In this document: positions 8,985 through 20,688 of the stretch, one piece after another | How the letters are laid out: every line of letters begins with the position of its first letter | Numbering within the stretch: the stretch's first letter is position 1 | Assembly (NCBI GenBank): GCA_043228905.1 | Contig: JBHGNT010000012.1 | Location: 3,472,001-3,536,000, forward strand | Direction of reading: 5' to 3' | Source: Azolla caroliniana | Taxonomy: Eukaryota > Polypodiophyta | DNA: 64,000 bases | The notes under the pieces: model-generated | Seen by the model: the letters and a program-made list of their open reading frames with translations, nothing else | Told to the model about the DNA's origin: nothing | Database searches by the model: none | Made by a program: the position numbers and the translations under genes

Positions 8985-11900
8985 TTACGAGGTGAGATAA
9001 AAAATCTTTTGCTTAACTTTCCTAAACCCACATCTTTGAATGAGGTTATTTCCCAAGTTGTGCATTGCAATAACCATCTCTTTGAGTTCCGGCAAGAGGT
9101 ATGTCCTCACCGGATCCATCCACCTTGGCTAGCCGCTTCATCTTCATCGTCAACTCCCGCCATAGATTCTAGCTACCCCAATGGAGATCGATAGAATTCA
9201 CTATCAACCATTGACTAACGTGCAACGATAAAATTGACGGGCCAACAATTTATGTCTCTATTGTGGCGGCCCTGACCATTTTATCCGTTCTTGTCCAAAA
9301 AGGGGATCCCGTCGTACACCACATCGTGTGGATGGGGTTAACATTTTCTGCCAATAGGAAAACTCCAATGTCCCGTTGCAGTAGGGGTTGTGCATCTGGA
9401 CCACAAGAGTCGACAATTGTGTCAAGGGCCCAATCAACCGACTTCCTCGACAACAAGCTTCACACTTCCGGTCACTCTTCATTTTGGCTCTACCACTCTG
9501 AAGTCAAAAGCTTTGTTGGATTTTGGGGCTACGTCGTGCTTTATTGACATCATGTTTGCATGGACACACAACATTCCAAGAAACAAAATAACTGTCTCGA
9601 TTCCAGTTGAAGTGATCGACGGTCGAACGCTCTCTTCTGGTGCAATCACAAATACAACAATTCCCTTGAGTCTCCACATAGGAGCCCACCAGGAAGAAAT
9701 CATCTTGGGGTTATCATGGCTCAAGACTCACAATGCAAAAGTGGATTGGCGATCTCGCTCCATCAACTTCACCTCGAATTCTTGCACACGAGGAATTACT
9801 TCCACTCTTCTTTGAGCCAATGCTCTGCCATTTGTTTGGCTGCCTACTCCGGTGAGGACCATGTCAACGGTTGCTCCCACTCATGTTTCGGGGACAACTC
9901 CCATTTCTGCTCCAGTGAGGACCACATCAATGGTTGCTCCGATTCCAGTCTCCGCTCTGGTGAGGACCACCGCGTCAACGGTTGCTCTCACTCATGTTTT
10001 GAGGGCAACTCCCATTTCTACTCTGGTTAGGACCACGTTAGCGGTCGCTCCCATTTCCTCTTCAACAAGAATCCTGTCAATGATTGCTCCAATAGAAACA
10101 ACATCGATAGTTCCAACTGTATCGGCCTCCGAAACAAATTCCACTCTTGCTCGGGTAAGTAATACGGTGTTAATTGCATCCATTTCTAATTCGAAGGACA
10201 TGGCGGTCATGTCCACTCAAGACACTACCCTATGTAGTAGCTCTTTTCCATCAAAATACAATGATTTCTTTGATGTATTTGAGAAGAAAAATGTTGATCA
10301 TCTACCTGAACATCGCCCATACGATTGTCCAATTGACTTGAAAGATGGTGCTTGTCCTCCTTTTGGCCCTATCTATGGGTTATTTGAACCTGAACTCAAG
10401 GCCCTCAAAATATACATTGAAGAGAATCTCACAAAGGGATTCATTCGCCACTCAAAATCTCCAACTGGCTCTCCTATTCTATTTGTCAAACAGAAAGATG
10501 GAACTCTACACTTATGTATCGACTATCGCGGGTTCAATCGAGTCACTGTTCGAAACCACTATCCACTACCTCTAATCCCCAAACTCCTCGACCGACTTCG
10601 GGTTGGGCGTATATTCTCCAAAATTGATCTTAGAGGCGCCTACAACTTGGTACGTATCAAGCCTAGAGATGAGTGGAAAATGACATTTCGAACCAGGAAC
10701 GGGCATTTTGAATACATGGTAATGCCATTTGGTCTCACAAATGCTCCTACTGTTTCTCAACATATGATGAATGACATCTTCCGAGAATATCTAGACCAAT
10801 TTGTGCTCATCTATCTCGACGACATACTTATCTTCTCACAGGACTACATAGAGCACACCAAGCACGTCCGACTTATCTTGTTCAAACATCGAGAACATGG
10901 ACTTTATGCGAAACCCGAGAAGTGTGAATTTGATCAAATCTCAGTTGAATTCCTCGGATACATCATTTCATCTGATGATCTCACTATGGACAAGAAGAAA
11001 GTCGCAACGGTTCAAGAGTGGGAAGTCCCCACCAAGGTCAAGGATGTACAATCATTTTTGGGGTTTGCCAACTTCTATCGTCGATTCATCCAAGGATTCT
11101 TTACACTAGCGCAACCACTTATAGCACTCACTCGGAAGGATTCCCCTTTTTGCTGGACTCCAACAACCCAATTGGCATTCGAGACACTAAAGAAAGCTTT
11201 TACCTCGGCTTTGGTACTTATTTATCTAGATCTGACCAAACTATTTATAGTCGAAACTGATGCCTCTAACTTCGCCATCGGTGCCATTCCCTCTCAATCA
11301 GATAAATACGGGATTCTTCATCCTATTGCCTTTTCTTCTAGGAAGTTCACACCCCCCAAGATCAACTACCCAATTTATGACAAAGAACTCTTTCCCATTA
11401 TTGCCCCCTTTGAAGAATGGTGTCCTTACTTGGCGAGCGCCCAACACCGTATCTAGGTAGTGACCAATCACAAGAACCTTGTCTACTTCACCACTACTCG
11501 CATTTTGAACCGAAGGGAAGCGCGATGGTCGACCTTCCTGGCCGAATTCGTGAAAAATGTGATACATGTGCCCGCGCCAAAGTAGTACATCATCACCCCT
11601 ATGGTCTACTTCAACCTTTGCCAAATCCAAATAGGCCATGGGCCACCATCTCGACGGACTTTATCACTGACCTTCCAGACATTGATAGATTCAATTCAAT
11701 ATTGGTGGTGGTTGACAAATTCACAAAGATGGCACACTTTATTCCATGTTCTAAGGCAATTTCAGGGATGGAAACAACAGATCTATTATTAACAAAAATT
11801 GTGTGCCTTCACGGTTTACCGGATGACATTATCTCTGATTGCAGTCCCCAATTTATGTCTCATTTCTGGAAACGCCTCTTCCAGACACTTGGAACTTCTA

Positions 11901-12937
11901 CCAAATTTTCGACAGCCTTCCACCTTAAGACAGATGGACAAACGGAACAAGTGAATCAGATTCTAGCGCAATATCTCTGTTGTATGATAAGTTATCAACA
12001 AGATTATTGGATCAAATTTCTTCTAATGGCCGAGTTTGCCTACAACAATATCTCTTATCGCAATCCCCAATTTATGTCTCATTTCTGGAAACGCCTCTTC
12101 TAGACACTTGGAACTTCTACCAAATTTTCGACAGCCTTCCACCTTAAGACAGATGGACAAACGGAACAAGTGAATCAGATTCTAGCGCAATATCTATGTT
12201 GTATGATAAGTTATCAACAAGATTATTGGATCAAATTTCTTCTAATGGCCGAGTTTGCCTACAACAATACTCTCCACACATAAACTAGCGTAACACCCTT
12301 GTTCGCAATCTATGGGTTCCACCCACGCTTTAACATAGCTATCCCTACTAGTTCTGTGAATCCATCTACTGAAGGACAAGCTCATTTGATGAGAGAAGTG
12401 CACCATGACCTATCCCTCGAACTCTCCATTGCTCAGCAATGACACAAAGAGAAGGTTGATCGACATCGGCAGGATGCACCTAGTTTTAAAGTCGGCGACA
12501 TGGTCTGGCTATTACGTCGGCATATTCTGACAACTCGTCCATGTAACAAACTTGATTACAAAAAATTGGGTGCGTTCCAAATTGTTGACAAAGTCCACCC
12601 TATAGCTTTCCATCTTGCTCTTCCATCACACTACCGAATTCACAATGTCTTCCATGCATCTCTTCTTGAGCTCTACTATCCATCCTCAATTCCATGAAGA
12701 AGCATCGAGCCGCCACCCCCTGTGACATTGGCAACCAGGGATGAGTATGAAGTCGAGACCATTCTAGACTCACACAAGAGCCGACGAAATCTCCAGTATC
12801 TGGTCTTGTGGAAAGGGTATCCCATTACTGAGGCCACATGGAGCCTACAAGAAATTTACTCAATGCCCCAAATGTGGTTCATGATTTTCATATCCGATAT
12901 CCTCACAAACCCGCACCTTCTTGAAGTCGGCGCTTAA
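8985..12937 (+). pseudogene. Gypsy gag-pol remnant with chromodomain
   Basis: Gag remnants (LLLNFPKPTSLNEVISQVV) start at about 8990. A zinc knuckle CLYCGGPDHFIRSC lies at 9252-9293. The protease reads DFGATSCFID at about 9519, with Phe where Ser is usual. A Thr/Pro/Ser-rich linker of degenerate repeats follows at about 9850-10060. Reverse transcriptase spans about 10400-10850 (YLDDILIF at about 10813) and RNase H about 11240-11545 (ETDASNFAIG). RNase H is followed abruptly, near 11545, by the second half of the integrase zinc motif (CDTCARAK), so the first half is deleted. The integrase core contains TDFITDLP. A chromodomain (YEVETILDSHK, LVLWKGYP) lies at about 12746-12840, and the last stop is at 12935-12937. 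The best open stretch is 9852-11456. Confidence 0.88.
11845..12269 (+). repeat. 206-bp direct duplication inside gypsy integrase
   Basis: 11845-12050 and 12064-12269 are nearly identical (I see two substitutions) and are separated by 13 bp. The period is 219 bp, an exact multiple of three, so the second copy stays in frame until a CAG-to-TAG difference creates the stop at 12101-12103. The unit carries QFMSHFWKRLF to MAEFAYNN of the integrase core. Confidence 0.93.
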
Positions 12938-12948
12938 GGGGAGGATAA

Positions 12949-13630
12949 TGTCATGAACATCGAGTCGAGTTTGAGCCTTAAGTATATCCTAGACAAACTT
13001 TAGACTTTAAACTTTTGTATAAAGAGTGGTACGTAAGACTGAGTATGTAAGACTCGGTATGTAAGACTTAGTATGTAAGACTGAGTATGTAAGACTGAGT
13101 ATGTAAGACTGAGTATGTAAGATTTGGCATGCAAGAATCATTATGCTTGTTATTATAGTATGCCTTCCGATAGATCGCCCTGCTCAAAAATTTCCACTAT
13201 CTCAATTTCAATCTGCACTTCGACAATTATTGGAAGCACATTGTGGAGATCGAAGAGAAGGACATCCCGCCCATTGTCTCACTTGACTAGAAGACTCGCC
13301 ACAAATTGGAGTACTCCCCAATCCGCTTCCCCTCATGTTTCTCTTTCCACGATGATCATTGCCCAGGAAAACATCCTCATCCTAAGAAACCTCTCCCAAA
13401 TGCATATGTTTGATGATTACTCCTCTTAATATCACGTCCTATCCAATTATTCCAGACTATGTCACATTGATTATTGAATTATTGTTATTAGACCTAATTC
13501 CTCAACTTGTATATCAATCTGGGAGCATATCTCATCTCATCACAATATCCCTCAAGAAATAAAGGTCGTCGATTTCGCCCATCCATATCGAGATAAATGA
13601 AGAAATTCTTTCCTTGAGGGGATAGCTTGT
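12949..13630 (+). repeat. probable 3' LTR of the gypsy element
   Basis: TGTCATGAACATCG begins right after the polypurine tract AAGGGGAGGA (about 12936-12945). The end is placed near 13630, after the GAGGGGATAGCTTGTAA word, but no second LTR exists for comparison, so this end is approximate. Confidence 0.6.
13033..13130 (+). repeat. 14-bp tandem repeat, 7 units, inside the gypsy LTR
   Basis: Seven head-to-tail units of GTAAGACTGAGTAT span exactly 98 bp. The second, third and last units carry substitutions. Confidence 0.93.
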
Positions 13631-14909
13631 AAAATGTTTTATTCTTTAGTATTTCAAAACAAATTCTTCTTTGGTGGTTGCAAAACTACAGACTCTCATT
13701 AAATCAATCTTCCACTAAACTTGAAAGGATCATCGATCATGGATCTTCTGTCGTCCAGATAATCAGAATCAACAGGTCATGCTACTCTACTCGAAGCTGA
13801 ATTTCAATTGTACAAAATTTCATAATTCACTTCTCTGCACCAACATTCTTTAAAAGAAGCTCCAAGTGCTCCTTTACAAATTGATTGGGACATTATTGGA
13901 CCCACGCATACAAGTCATCTCAAATGAACATATTCGGCAAACTTCAAAAGAGAAATCCTCAACCCTAGTGGCCCCACTCAAATTTCACATGTACACACTT
14001 ATATGTACACAACATCAAACTAAAGCTTAATCACGTCATGACAAATTTTCCACAATCTTCATCTAGGAAGAAAGAATTGACCAAGATAAGTTTGGAGAAC
14101 TTAATTCTCTCTCGGTCTTTTTCCTTTTTATCACTATCATATATTGGCTCATAAACCAAACCTAGGTTCCTATTATGGATCTGGAAACTTTTTTCGATGC
14201 AAAATTCCTATTCAAACCTAAGATCTATTCCTTTTCTGGCTTAGGATGCTTCCTGTGATGTGTGCACTTTTCTAATTTCCCTATATCAGATCTAGACTTT
14301 CCACATTTGGCTCCACGGTCCTTGGAGTTTTTCAAACCTAGAAGCTGTATTTAAACCTAGGCAGTGATTGTAATTTGGAGCTAGTATACTTTTTTGGGCA
14401 TAGGCTCTCTCGGATGTTTTCAGACCTAGGAGCCTTATTTGGACTTAGGTGGTTTTGAGTTCCACGATCTGAAATGCTATCAGTATTAAAAACATTGATT
14501 TAATCATACAAACTATGCAATTCAAATTAAAATTAAAACATTGCATGATCCTACTTATTGACATTCTATAGATAAGAAAGCATACACTTAGGGATGTATA
14601 GAATATAGTTTCATAATTCTTAAACCTTTCGCGGTGATTTTTCAAATACGTATCACACCTTACCTCCAAGTACATAAAGTCAGAAAAGGTACAGTTCCAA
14701 ATCCCAAAAAGATTCTATACATGGTAAGTATCCATCCAACAAACAAAAACCAATCATTATACATGCATCAAAAGATGTGAAGAAACACGAGTAGCCTACT
14801 CCAATCAAAATGCTAATATACATATGATAAAATATATGAGGCAACTAAGAGAGAATTGAATGAAAACTAGAACACTCCAAAATGTGAGCTATTGATGAGC
14901 CAATGTACA
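13631..14909. other. intergenic, no gene seen
   Basis: AT-rich spacer between the gypsy LTR and the PPR gene. At 14330-14455 two blocks repeat the theme CAAACCTAG...GACTTAGG in degenerate form. No coding signal stands out. The part next to 14910 should hold the 3' UTR of the PPR gene. Confidence 0.5.
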
Positions 14910-16736
14910 TCATTCATCAAGTTCGTTATCATGGCAGTAAATATTTGCCAACATGACATATGTTCCAGGTTCTTCAGGTGCTAATTCCATAATATGTTTG
15001 GCTGAGTATTGTGCTAGTTTAACACATGCTTGCGCTCTACATATGCTAAGTAAGGTAAGCCATGTGATTGCAGTAGGCTTACGTGGCATCAGGTCAACAA
15101 GTTCACATGCCACATCAAGACGTCCGATCCTCGCAATTAAATCAACCATACAATTATATTGATCTTCTACAGGCTTAGTCTCAATATCTTCATCGATATA
15201 TAGAAAACAAGATAATGCTTCACTCACCATACCAGTATGACTACATGCTGTGAGACAAGTGCTATACGTAGCCTTGTCTGGCTTCACTTCTTTGTTCAGC
15301 ATTTCCTGAAACAGATTCACCACCTCAATGCCTTGCCCGTTTTGAGCATACGTGGCAGCCATAACATTCCACATAATTGAATCAGATTTTTGCATTAATT
15401 CAAACATCCTTTCAGCTTCTTCTAAGCACCCACATTTTCCATACATATTTAATAGAGCAATGGAGATATTCTTTTCGATATCCGTGCCATTCTTTGCCAG
15501 GAAAGAATGAACTTCTCTACCATCTTTTAAGAAGCCATAGCTAGCACATATTGAAAAAATGCTAATGTTAGCAACCTCATCTTTCACATTTAACTCCTTA
15601 TAAATAACTAATGCCTCCCGTGGGCTCCCACAATGTTTGTACATGTTTAGCACACAAGTTTCAATTGAGATATCAGCATCAAAACCTTGACACAAAATTG
15701 CAACATGAAGTTTCTTGCCTTCATATAGAAATTCTTGCATGGTAAATGCTGAAAGAACATTGATGAAAGTGACCCTATTTGGGAGAAACCCTTCCTCATA
15801 CATTTGCAGGAATTGTTTTAACGCCTCCCTGGCATGTCCACATCGAGCAAAAGCACCGATAATTGCACTCCATGATACAAGATCAGGATTGGACAAACTC
15901 ATGAATACTTCAAATGCATCTTTTATACTGCTGCATTTTCCATACATGTCAATAAAAGCATTAGAAACCATCTGATCAGGTCCAAACCCACTCTCTAGAG
16001 CAATTTTATGTATTATCTGGCCATCACTAAAAACTGCACGGTTTGCACAAGAGGAAACAACACTAAGGAAAGTAATCTTATCCAAAGCGATGCCATCTTC
16101 CCTCATTTCATCGAGCAGATCAATCACATCTTTGCAATTTCCAAATTCGGCGTGAGCAGCGATAAGGACGGTCCATGCAATAAGGGTTCGTTCACATAAG
16201 GCATAGAAAACACGAGACGAATCAACGATTCTACCACATTTTCCATACATATTTACAAGATTGGCCCCTACAGCAGGGTCACGATCGGCACCAAAAGATG
16301 CGGCGATTGCATGAATTTGCATACCATGAACGACATCTTTATCACTAGCACATGCGGAAATAACGCTTGTGAGAATGTGTTTATCAGGAAGGCATCCTTC
16401 TCTAAGCATATGATTGAAGGTCCTGATGGATTCGTAGCTATGGCCATCTTCGTCCAGTGCTCTTATCATGAAATTCCAACCAAATTTATCTCTATGTCGC
16501 ATGTGGGAGAACAAACAGAGAGAATCAGAGAGGGATTCACACTTACCGTACATTTGTAAGAGAAGGTTGGACAAGAAGCCTTCTTGCCATAGCTGGCTCT
16601 GCAGAATGCAAGAGTGGAGGAGATGGCCATGGCAAAGATCTTTTCTGCTGGCGATGTCACGGAGAGCAGAGGCGAAAGAAGCCTTCTGTGCGTCCAAATC
16701 CGAGCAGTCATGGCTAAAGCTCCATCGCTTGAGCAT
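14910..16736 (-). CDS. pentatricopeptide repeat (PPR) protein, PLS-type, intronless
   Basis: An uninterrupted 608-codon frame from ATG at 16736 to TGA at 14910. The protein is a long run of degenerate about 31-36-residue helical repeats with the typical plant PLS signatures MYGKCGRIVDSSRVF, WTVLIAAHAEFGNC and MYGKCGCLEEAERMF, covering roughly residues 60-600. Proteins of this family bind organellar RNA one base per repeat and act in editing, splicing, stability or translation in mitochondria or plastids. Having no intron is typical. The N-terminus (MLKRWSFSHDC) could be a short targeting peptide; I cannot assign the organelle. The frame ends at YVMLANIYCHDNELDE, where PLS proteins normally continue into the E/E+ domain. 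No E or DYW domain is visible downstream in any frame, so the protein is either naturally short or truncated. A telomere-box array lies just upstream. Confidence 0.93.
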   Translation of the reverse strand: MLKRWSFSHDCSDLDAQKASFASALRDIASRKDLCHGHLLHSCILQSQLWQEGFLSNLLLQMYGKCESLSDSLCLFSHMRHRDKFGWNFMIRALDEDGHSYESIRTFNHMLREGCLPDKHILTSVISACASDKDVVHGMQIHAIAASFGADRDPAVGANLVNMYGKCGRIVDSSRVFYALCERTLIAWTVLIAAHAEFGNCKDVIDLLDEMREDGIALDKITFLSVVSSCANRAVFSDGQIIHKIALESGFGPDQMVSNAFIDMYGKCSSIKDAFEVFMSLSNPDLVSWSAIIGAFARCGHAREALKQFLQMYEEGFLPNRVTFINVLSAFTMQEFLYEGKKLHVAILCQGFDADISIETCVLNMYKHCGSPREALVIYKELNVKDEVANISIFSICASYGFLKDGREVHSFLAKNGTDIEKNISIALLNMYGKCGCLEEAERMFELMQKSDSIMWNVMAATYAQNGQGIEVVNLFQEMLNKEVKPDKATYSTCLTACSHTGMVSEALSCFLYIDEDIETKPVEDQYNCMVDLIARIGRLDVACELVDLMPRKPTAITWLTLLSICRAQACVKLAQYSAKHIMELAPEEPGTYVMLANIYCHDNELDE

Positions 16737-16754
16737 TCGAGACTTCTCCTCATT

Positions 16755-16780
16755 GTTAGGTTAGGGTTAGGGTTAGGGTT
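16755..16780 (-). promoter_or_regulatory. telo-box array upstream of the PPR start
   Basis: GTTAGGTTAGGGTTAGGGTTAGGGTT on the plus strand (AACCCTAA units on the coding strand) begins about 19 bp before the PPR ATG. Interstitial telomere motifs (AAACCCTA telo-boxes) are established plant promoter/5'UTR elements, frequent in genes of translation and organelle biogenesis. A similar motif lies upstream of the GYF gene. Confidence 0.7.
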
Positions 16781-18534
16781 CTTTTCTGAGTTCGGGCAGA
16801 AGGGGGGGTTTAATTCCTAACTTCAGTTTTGGATATTTACAATAATACCCCTCTCTCCTACAACTAAACCTCCAATAAACAACACTTCATAAATTTCTCG
16901 ACTTCACTGGACATGTTATGGACACTCAAAAATGTTCTTAAAAAACACCCGGCAAAAGCCAAGTTGGCCACACGTGTTCCTAATGTCCCTTTTCAAATGG
17001 AATACAAGAGAAATGCGCGAGATCAATTCTATCATCGCAAACTCGATCAATCATGTGGCTTTTCTACATAAGAGGGGCAAGCGCTTTGCATCGTCACCAC
17101 CTCTCATCCTGTCATAGTGTGTGTGATGCACAGAACCTCATGGTCTTGTCCCTAGTCGATCACCTTTGTGTCCTCTATCAAAACATAAGCTCGTGTGATG
17201 ACAAACATTGGAGGTGGTCATGCTTCTCTGACTGTAGTTTCAATTCCCAGAGCGTTTCACATTTTTTTATTATGATTTCTCTGTTCTGTGTAGTTTGAAT
17301 TACGATAACAAACTTGATGGATGTCCTACGAAGATTCAAATTTGTCGTCTTATATTGCTTGAAGAGAAAGATATAGAAGAACACAAAAAGTTATTCAAGA
17401 GGAGATTCAATTATTACTTATAACGATCAAGAATAACTTTATTGGTATGCGCACTTTAAAACCTTAACATCGGTAAAGATCCAAGTTTGTGAAACTTTTG
17501 GTAACTTTACTTATAAAAAGATGAGAAAAAGATTAACCATGTGTTATAGTGATACAATGGATTTTTAAACATTAAACTCTTTTAGGATGTGGTTCTACTT
17601 TATGTGATTGATGTGAACGTTCAAATAAGGATGTGTCATGCATGCATTGTGAATTGTGTTTTACAACGTAGATTTACATTTAGTGGGAATTTCCTTTAAA
17701 ATGGTCATTTGAAGTCATAAATGACCCCATGCTTTTTGCTCAATGTGCATGGCCAGCAACAAGCATGAGAGAAAATTCCAGCGATTTGATGTTCAATGGG
17801 GGAATTTGACAAATGCATGTTTATTGCATCAAGATTTGACTATATCCACTTAGACTATTTAAACAATAACATTTGCCTGTCCTCCAAGATTGTTGTTAAA
17901 TTCTCTTTGTATCTTCTTGTATAAAAGGTAAAAAGGGGCCTTTGGGTTGTGGTTCTCATTCTATCTCCGTTGCCTCCTACTTATGAACCAAATTCTACCA
18001 TATATCCCTTCTACAATAGTTAATGGAAAACGATTTTCTTCTCTAGTACTCTATTTCATGGAGAAATTATATTCCTAATTAGTGTGTGGTGATTACGTTT
18101 TTCTTAACTTTAATCTCATGAAGTCTTCTAATCATCTACAATGGCCTGGAGTTAAGAGATAAGTGCTATATGAGTTGAAGCATGATGTGGCATGTGCCTT
18201 TAGGGAGTATTGCTTCCAAATCCCATTATTTACCCATGGTGAGGAAGCAAATCCCTTAGCACTTTGTAGTGATGCTTGGAAGTGCAAAACAACACTCCAT
18301 GTAACCCTTTCAAGGGAACACAATTCTTGTGGGTGCACAATAAGAACTTTCGTTAGGGTAGTTTTATGTTTGACCAAAGACCTAAAGAACACACATCATG
18401 ATTACTAAAAAGGCAAACAATGGCAATTATCAAGGAGTGACACAACACCCAAAGTCGTAATGAGACAACAAAAGTTCAGTCCACAACAAGTGGAGATGGT
18501 GGCTTCACTATTTACAATAGTACCTACATGGAAA

Positions 18535-18537
<3 letters not shown>

Positions 18538-18592
<55 letters not shown>
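18538..18592. repeat. (CT)n microsatellite
   Basis: An unbroken run of about 27 CT dinucleotides. Confidence 0.95.
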
Positions 18593-18594
<2 letters not shown>

Positions 18595-19298
18595 AAACGA
18601 CCAACACCCTCGACGCCCTCAAGTTCTTCATATATATATTTGGGCCTAAATACTTTAACGTGTCCTACATAAACATCAATCTACCACTGGAGTACAACAT
18701 ATTGTCGAGAGTTTACAAAATTGTTCGATATATGGATATGTAGATGCCTTTTGTAGGAGGGTTTTTAGTCAAATTCTAGTTTAATTAGCTTATCCAATGA
18801 CATTTTCAAGTGAGTGAACATAATGCCAAGATTGTACATTCTTGTAACCTTTCTACCATTTCTAGTTTCCACTAACACAAAAATGGTACATCTTTGTACG
18901 ACCGTGTGCATTACAAAAGGGTTTTGCATACATGCTAGATCCAATACTTGTCAAGTGAAGATAAATTTTTGAGTGAGTGTTTTTTTTGCCCCAACCTTAT
19001 TGTGGGATTTTCGAGGGGATGACTACAATGCAAAAAATCTTACATTTTTTGTAGCCTTTTCGCAAATGTCTAGTTTTCACTGATGTTGACACAAAAATGG
19101 TATATCCTTTTACCCTTCTTGCATTGCGGTCTGTGTTAATGAAGACCTTCCCTTGAAATTGTACACCCTTTCCACAAATAGCTACAAGTACAGACACAAC
19201 AATTCACTCAACAAAGTTTCCAAAAACAATTCTTCACTTCCAATGAGAAACTTGTTAATATGCATAGTATCGTTTTCCTAGCATTGCACCTTTTTTTT

Positions 19299-19406
19299 CA
19301 CCTAGTTGTATCACCCTTTTATGAGTTACAAGTACACCTAGTTGTATCATCCTTTTATGAGTTACAAGTACACCTAGTTGTATCATCCTTTCCTGAGTTA
19401 CAAGTA
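19299..19406. repeat. 36-bp tandem repeat, three units
   Basis: Three units of exactly 36 bp, each starting CACCTAGTTGTATCA and ending GAGTTACAAGTA, with one or two changes each. They lie in non-coding sequence. Confidence 0.95.
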
Positions 19407-20688
19407 AAGCCCCAATTCATAATTGTGCATATTTTTCTTCAATGTTCTATAATATGATTTGATGTGTTGACATTGATGGTCCATTCTTTACTAAATTGTT
19501 AAGCAACATTTCTATTTAAAATGATAAAGCTTCAATATCCTTAATTTTAGATCTTGACTAAACTCTATGTTCAATTTTGAGATTTAGGAGCATGCCTAAA
19601 CTCTACATTAAATTTGATGTTTAACACATTGACTAGAGTAATGATACCTGTTCTTGTTGCTTTTATGATACCTGTTCTTGTTCTTTGTTGCTTTATGCGC
19701 TGAACTATAGGCATATATTTGATTTCTCATCTTCAGAAGGTTGGTCCATCAATACTCATCCTAACAACAAATCAAGGACCATCATCATGTGGCCCACATT
19801 ATCAAATATGCTTCCATTGATTCAAGGACCTAAACTAACCCATCTTGGAGATTTTAGAAGTTTTATTTTCAACTTCCATGTTAGTGAAAGAGCATGCAAA
19901 AACAGTAGGAAACAAGTTATACCCTACCTTTAGAAAATAAAGTTTTCGCCTATTGATTTGCATGTTCTAGCACAAGTTATACCATAACTACATTCTTACT
20001 ACATTCTTTTCTGGATGATTGTTGAAGGCTTTTAAAGACTTATTATGTGCTGATGAATTTCTTTATGTTCAATCCAGTGGAAAAATATATCTGCATACCT
20101 GAAATATATCGTTACTTCTTTCCATAACTTAAAACAAACAGTTAGTTTGATCATTATACCTATACAAACAGGAGTAATGAGGTATATAAGAAGACAGATA
20201 AAACCAAGGTCGTCCTCCAACCCATGAAAAAGAGGATATTCTTTGAAGAGACTTGAGAGATTCTGTCTATTCTCTCTACATAATGACCTTGTACGTAGGC
20301 AGAGAAAAAGTATTATATAATTAACAAATCATTTGTTCTTTTGTCGATGTATACAAAGCTCAATTTTTCACACTGAACAGGCATTTACAAAAACAATTTG
20401 TACACTCAAGATATACAAAGTCTGTATTTACACTAAAGAAGAGACGTCGAAAAACCCCATGCTCTTCTTTTCTTCCTTGTGTGAAACTTTTCCTTTGATG
20501 AACAATGTTAATAGGCATCCCTCAAGGCAACCCTTTTCTGTTGTAAATAAATCCCATTACCATATATGCTTTCTGATATCATTCATTATCCAGCATAAAC
20601 CTTAAGGACAATTTATTACCTGCCCATTAGTGAGTCGATCAATCGATCGTTTTTCAAGGGTTTGGACCTTTATCCTCTATTGCTCGAA

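Larger units (their letters stand above)
8983..13630 (+). mobile_element. decayed Ty3/Gypsy chromovirus, 5' part missing
   Basis: This is the plus-strand remnant of a chromodomain-bearing Ty3/Gypsy element. Its visible parts in order are the Gag C-terminus (from 8983), a CCHC knuckle, protease, reverse transcriptase, RNase H, a partial integrase, a chromodomain, a polypurine tract and a presumed 3' LTR starting at 12949. No 5' LTR or Gag N-terminus is present in the window. The left edge is formed by the LTR of the inserted Copia fragment. Several stops, frameshifts, a deletion between RNase H and integrase, and an internal duplication show that it is dead. Its reverse transcriptase wording (DLRGAYNLVRI, MVMPFGLTNAP) and integrase wording (HGLPDDI, DGQTEQVNQ) look closer to Tcn1/sushi/fungal-type chromoviruses than to the common plant Tekay, Reina or CRM types. 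This lineage call is an inference. The right border is uncertain. Confidence 0.88.
16800..20688. other. intergenic, no gene seen
   Basis: 3.9 kb of AT-rich spacer. It contains a CT microsatellite at about 18538-18592, a degenerate repeat pair around the word ACACAAAAATGGTA (about 18870 and 19090), and the 36-bp array at 19299-19406. The short open frames have no coding character. The last few hundred bases before 20689 should include the 3' UTR of the GYF gene. Confidence 0.5.

Noticed and set aside
13033-13130. CRISPR-like array
   Set aside because: The seven 14-bp units are directly adjacent with no spacers, and the window is plant nuclear DNA.
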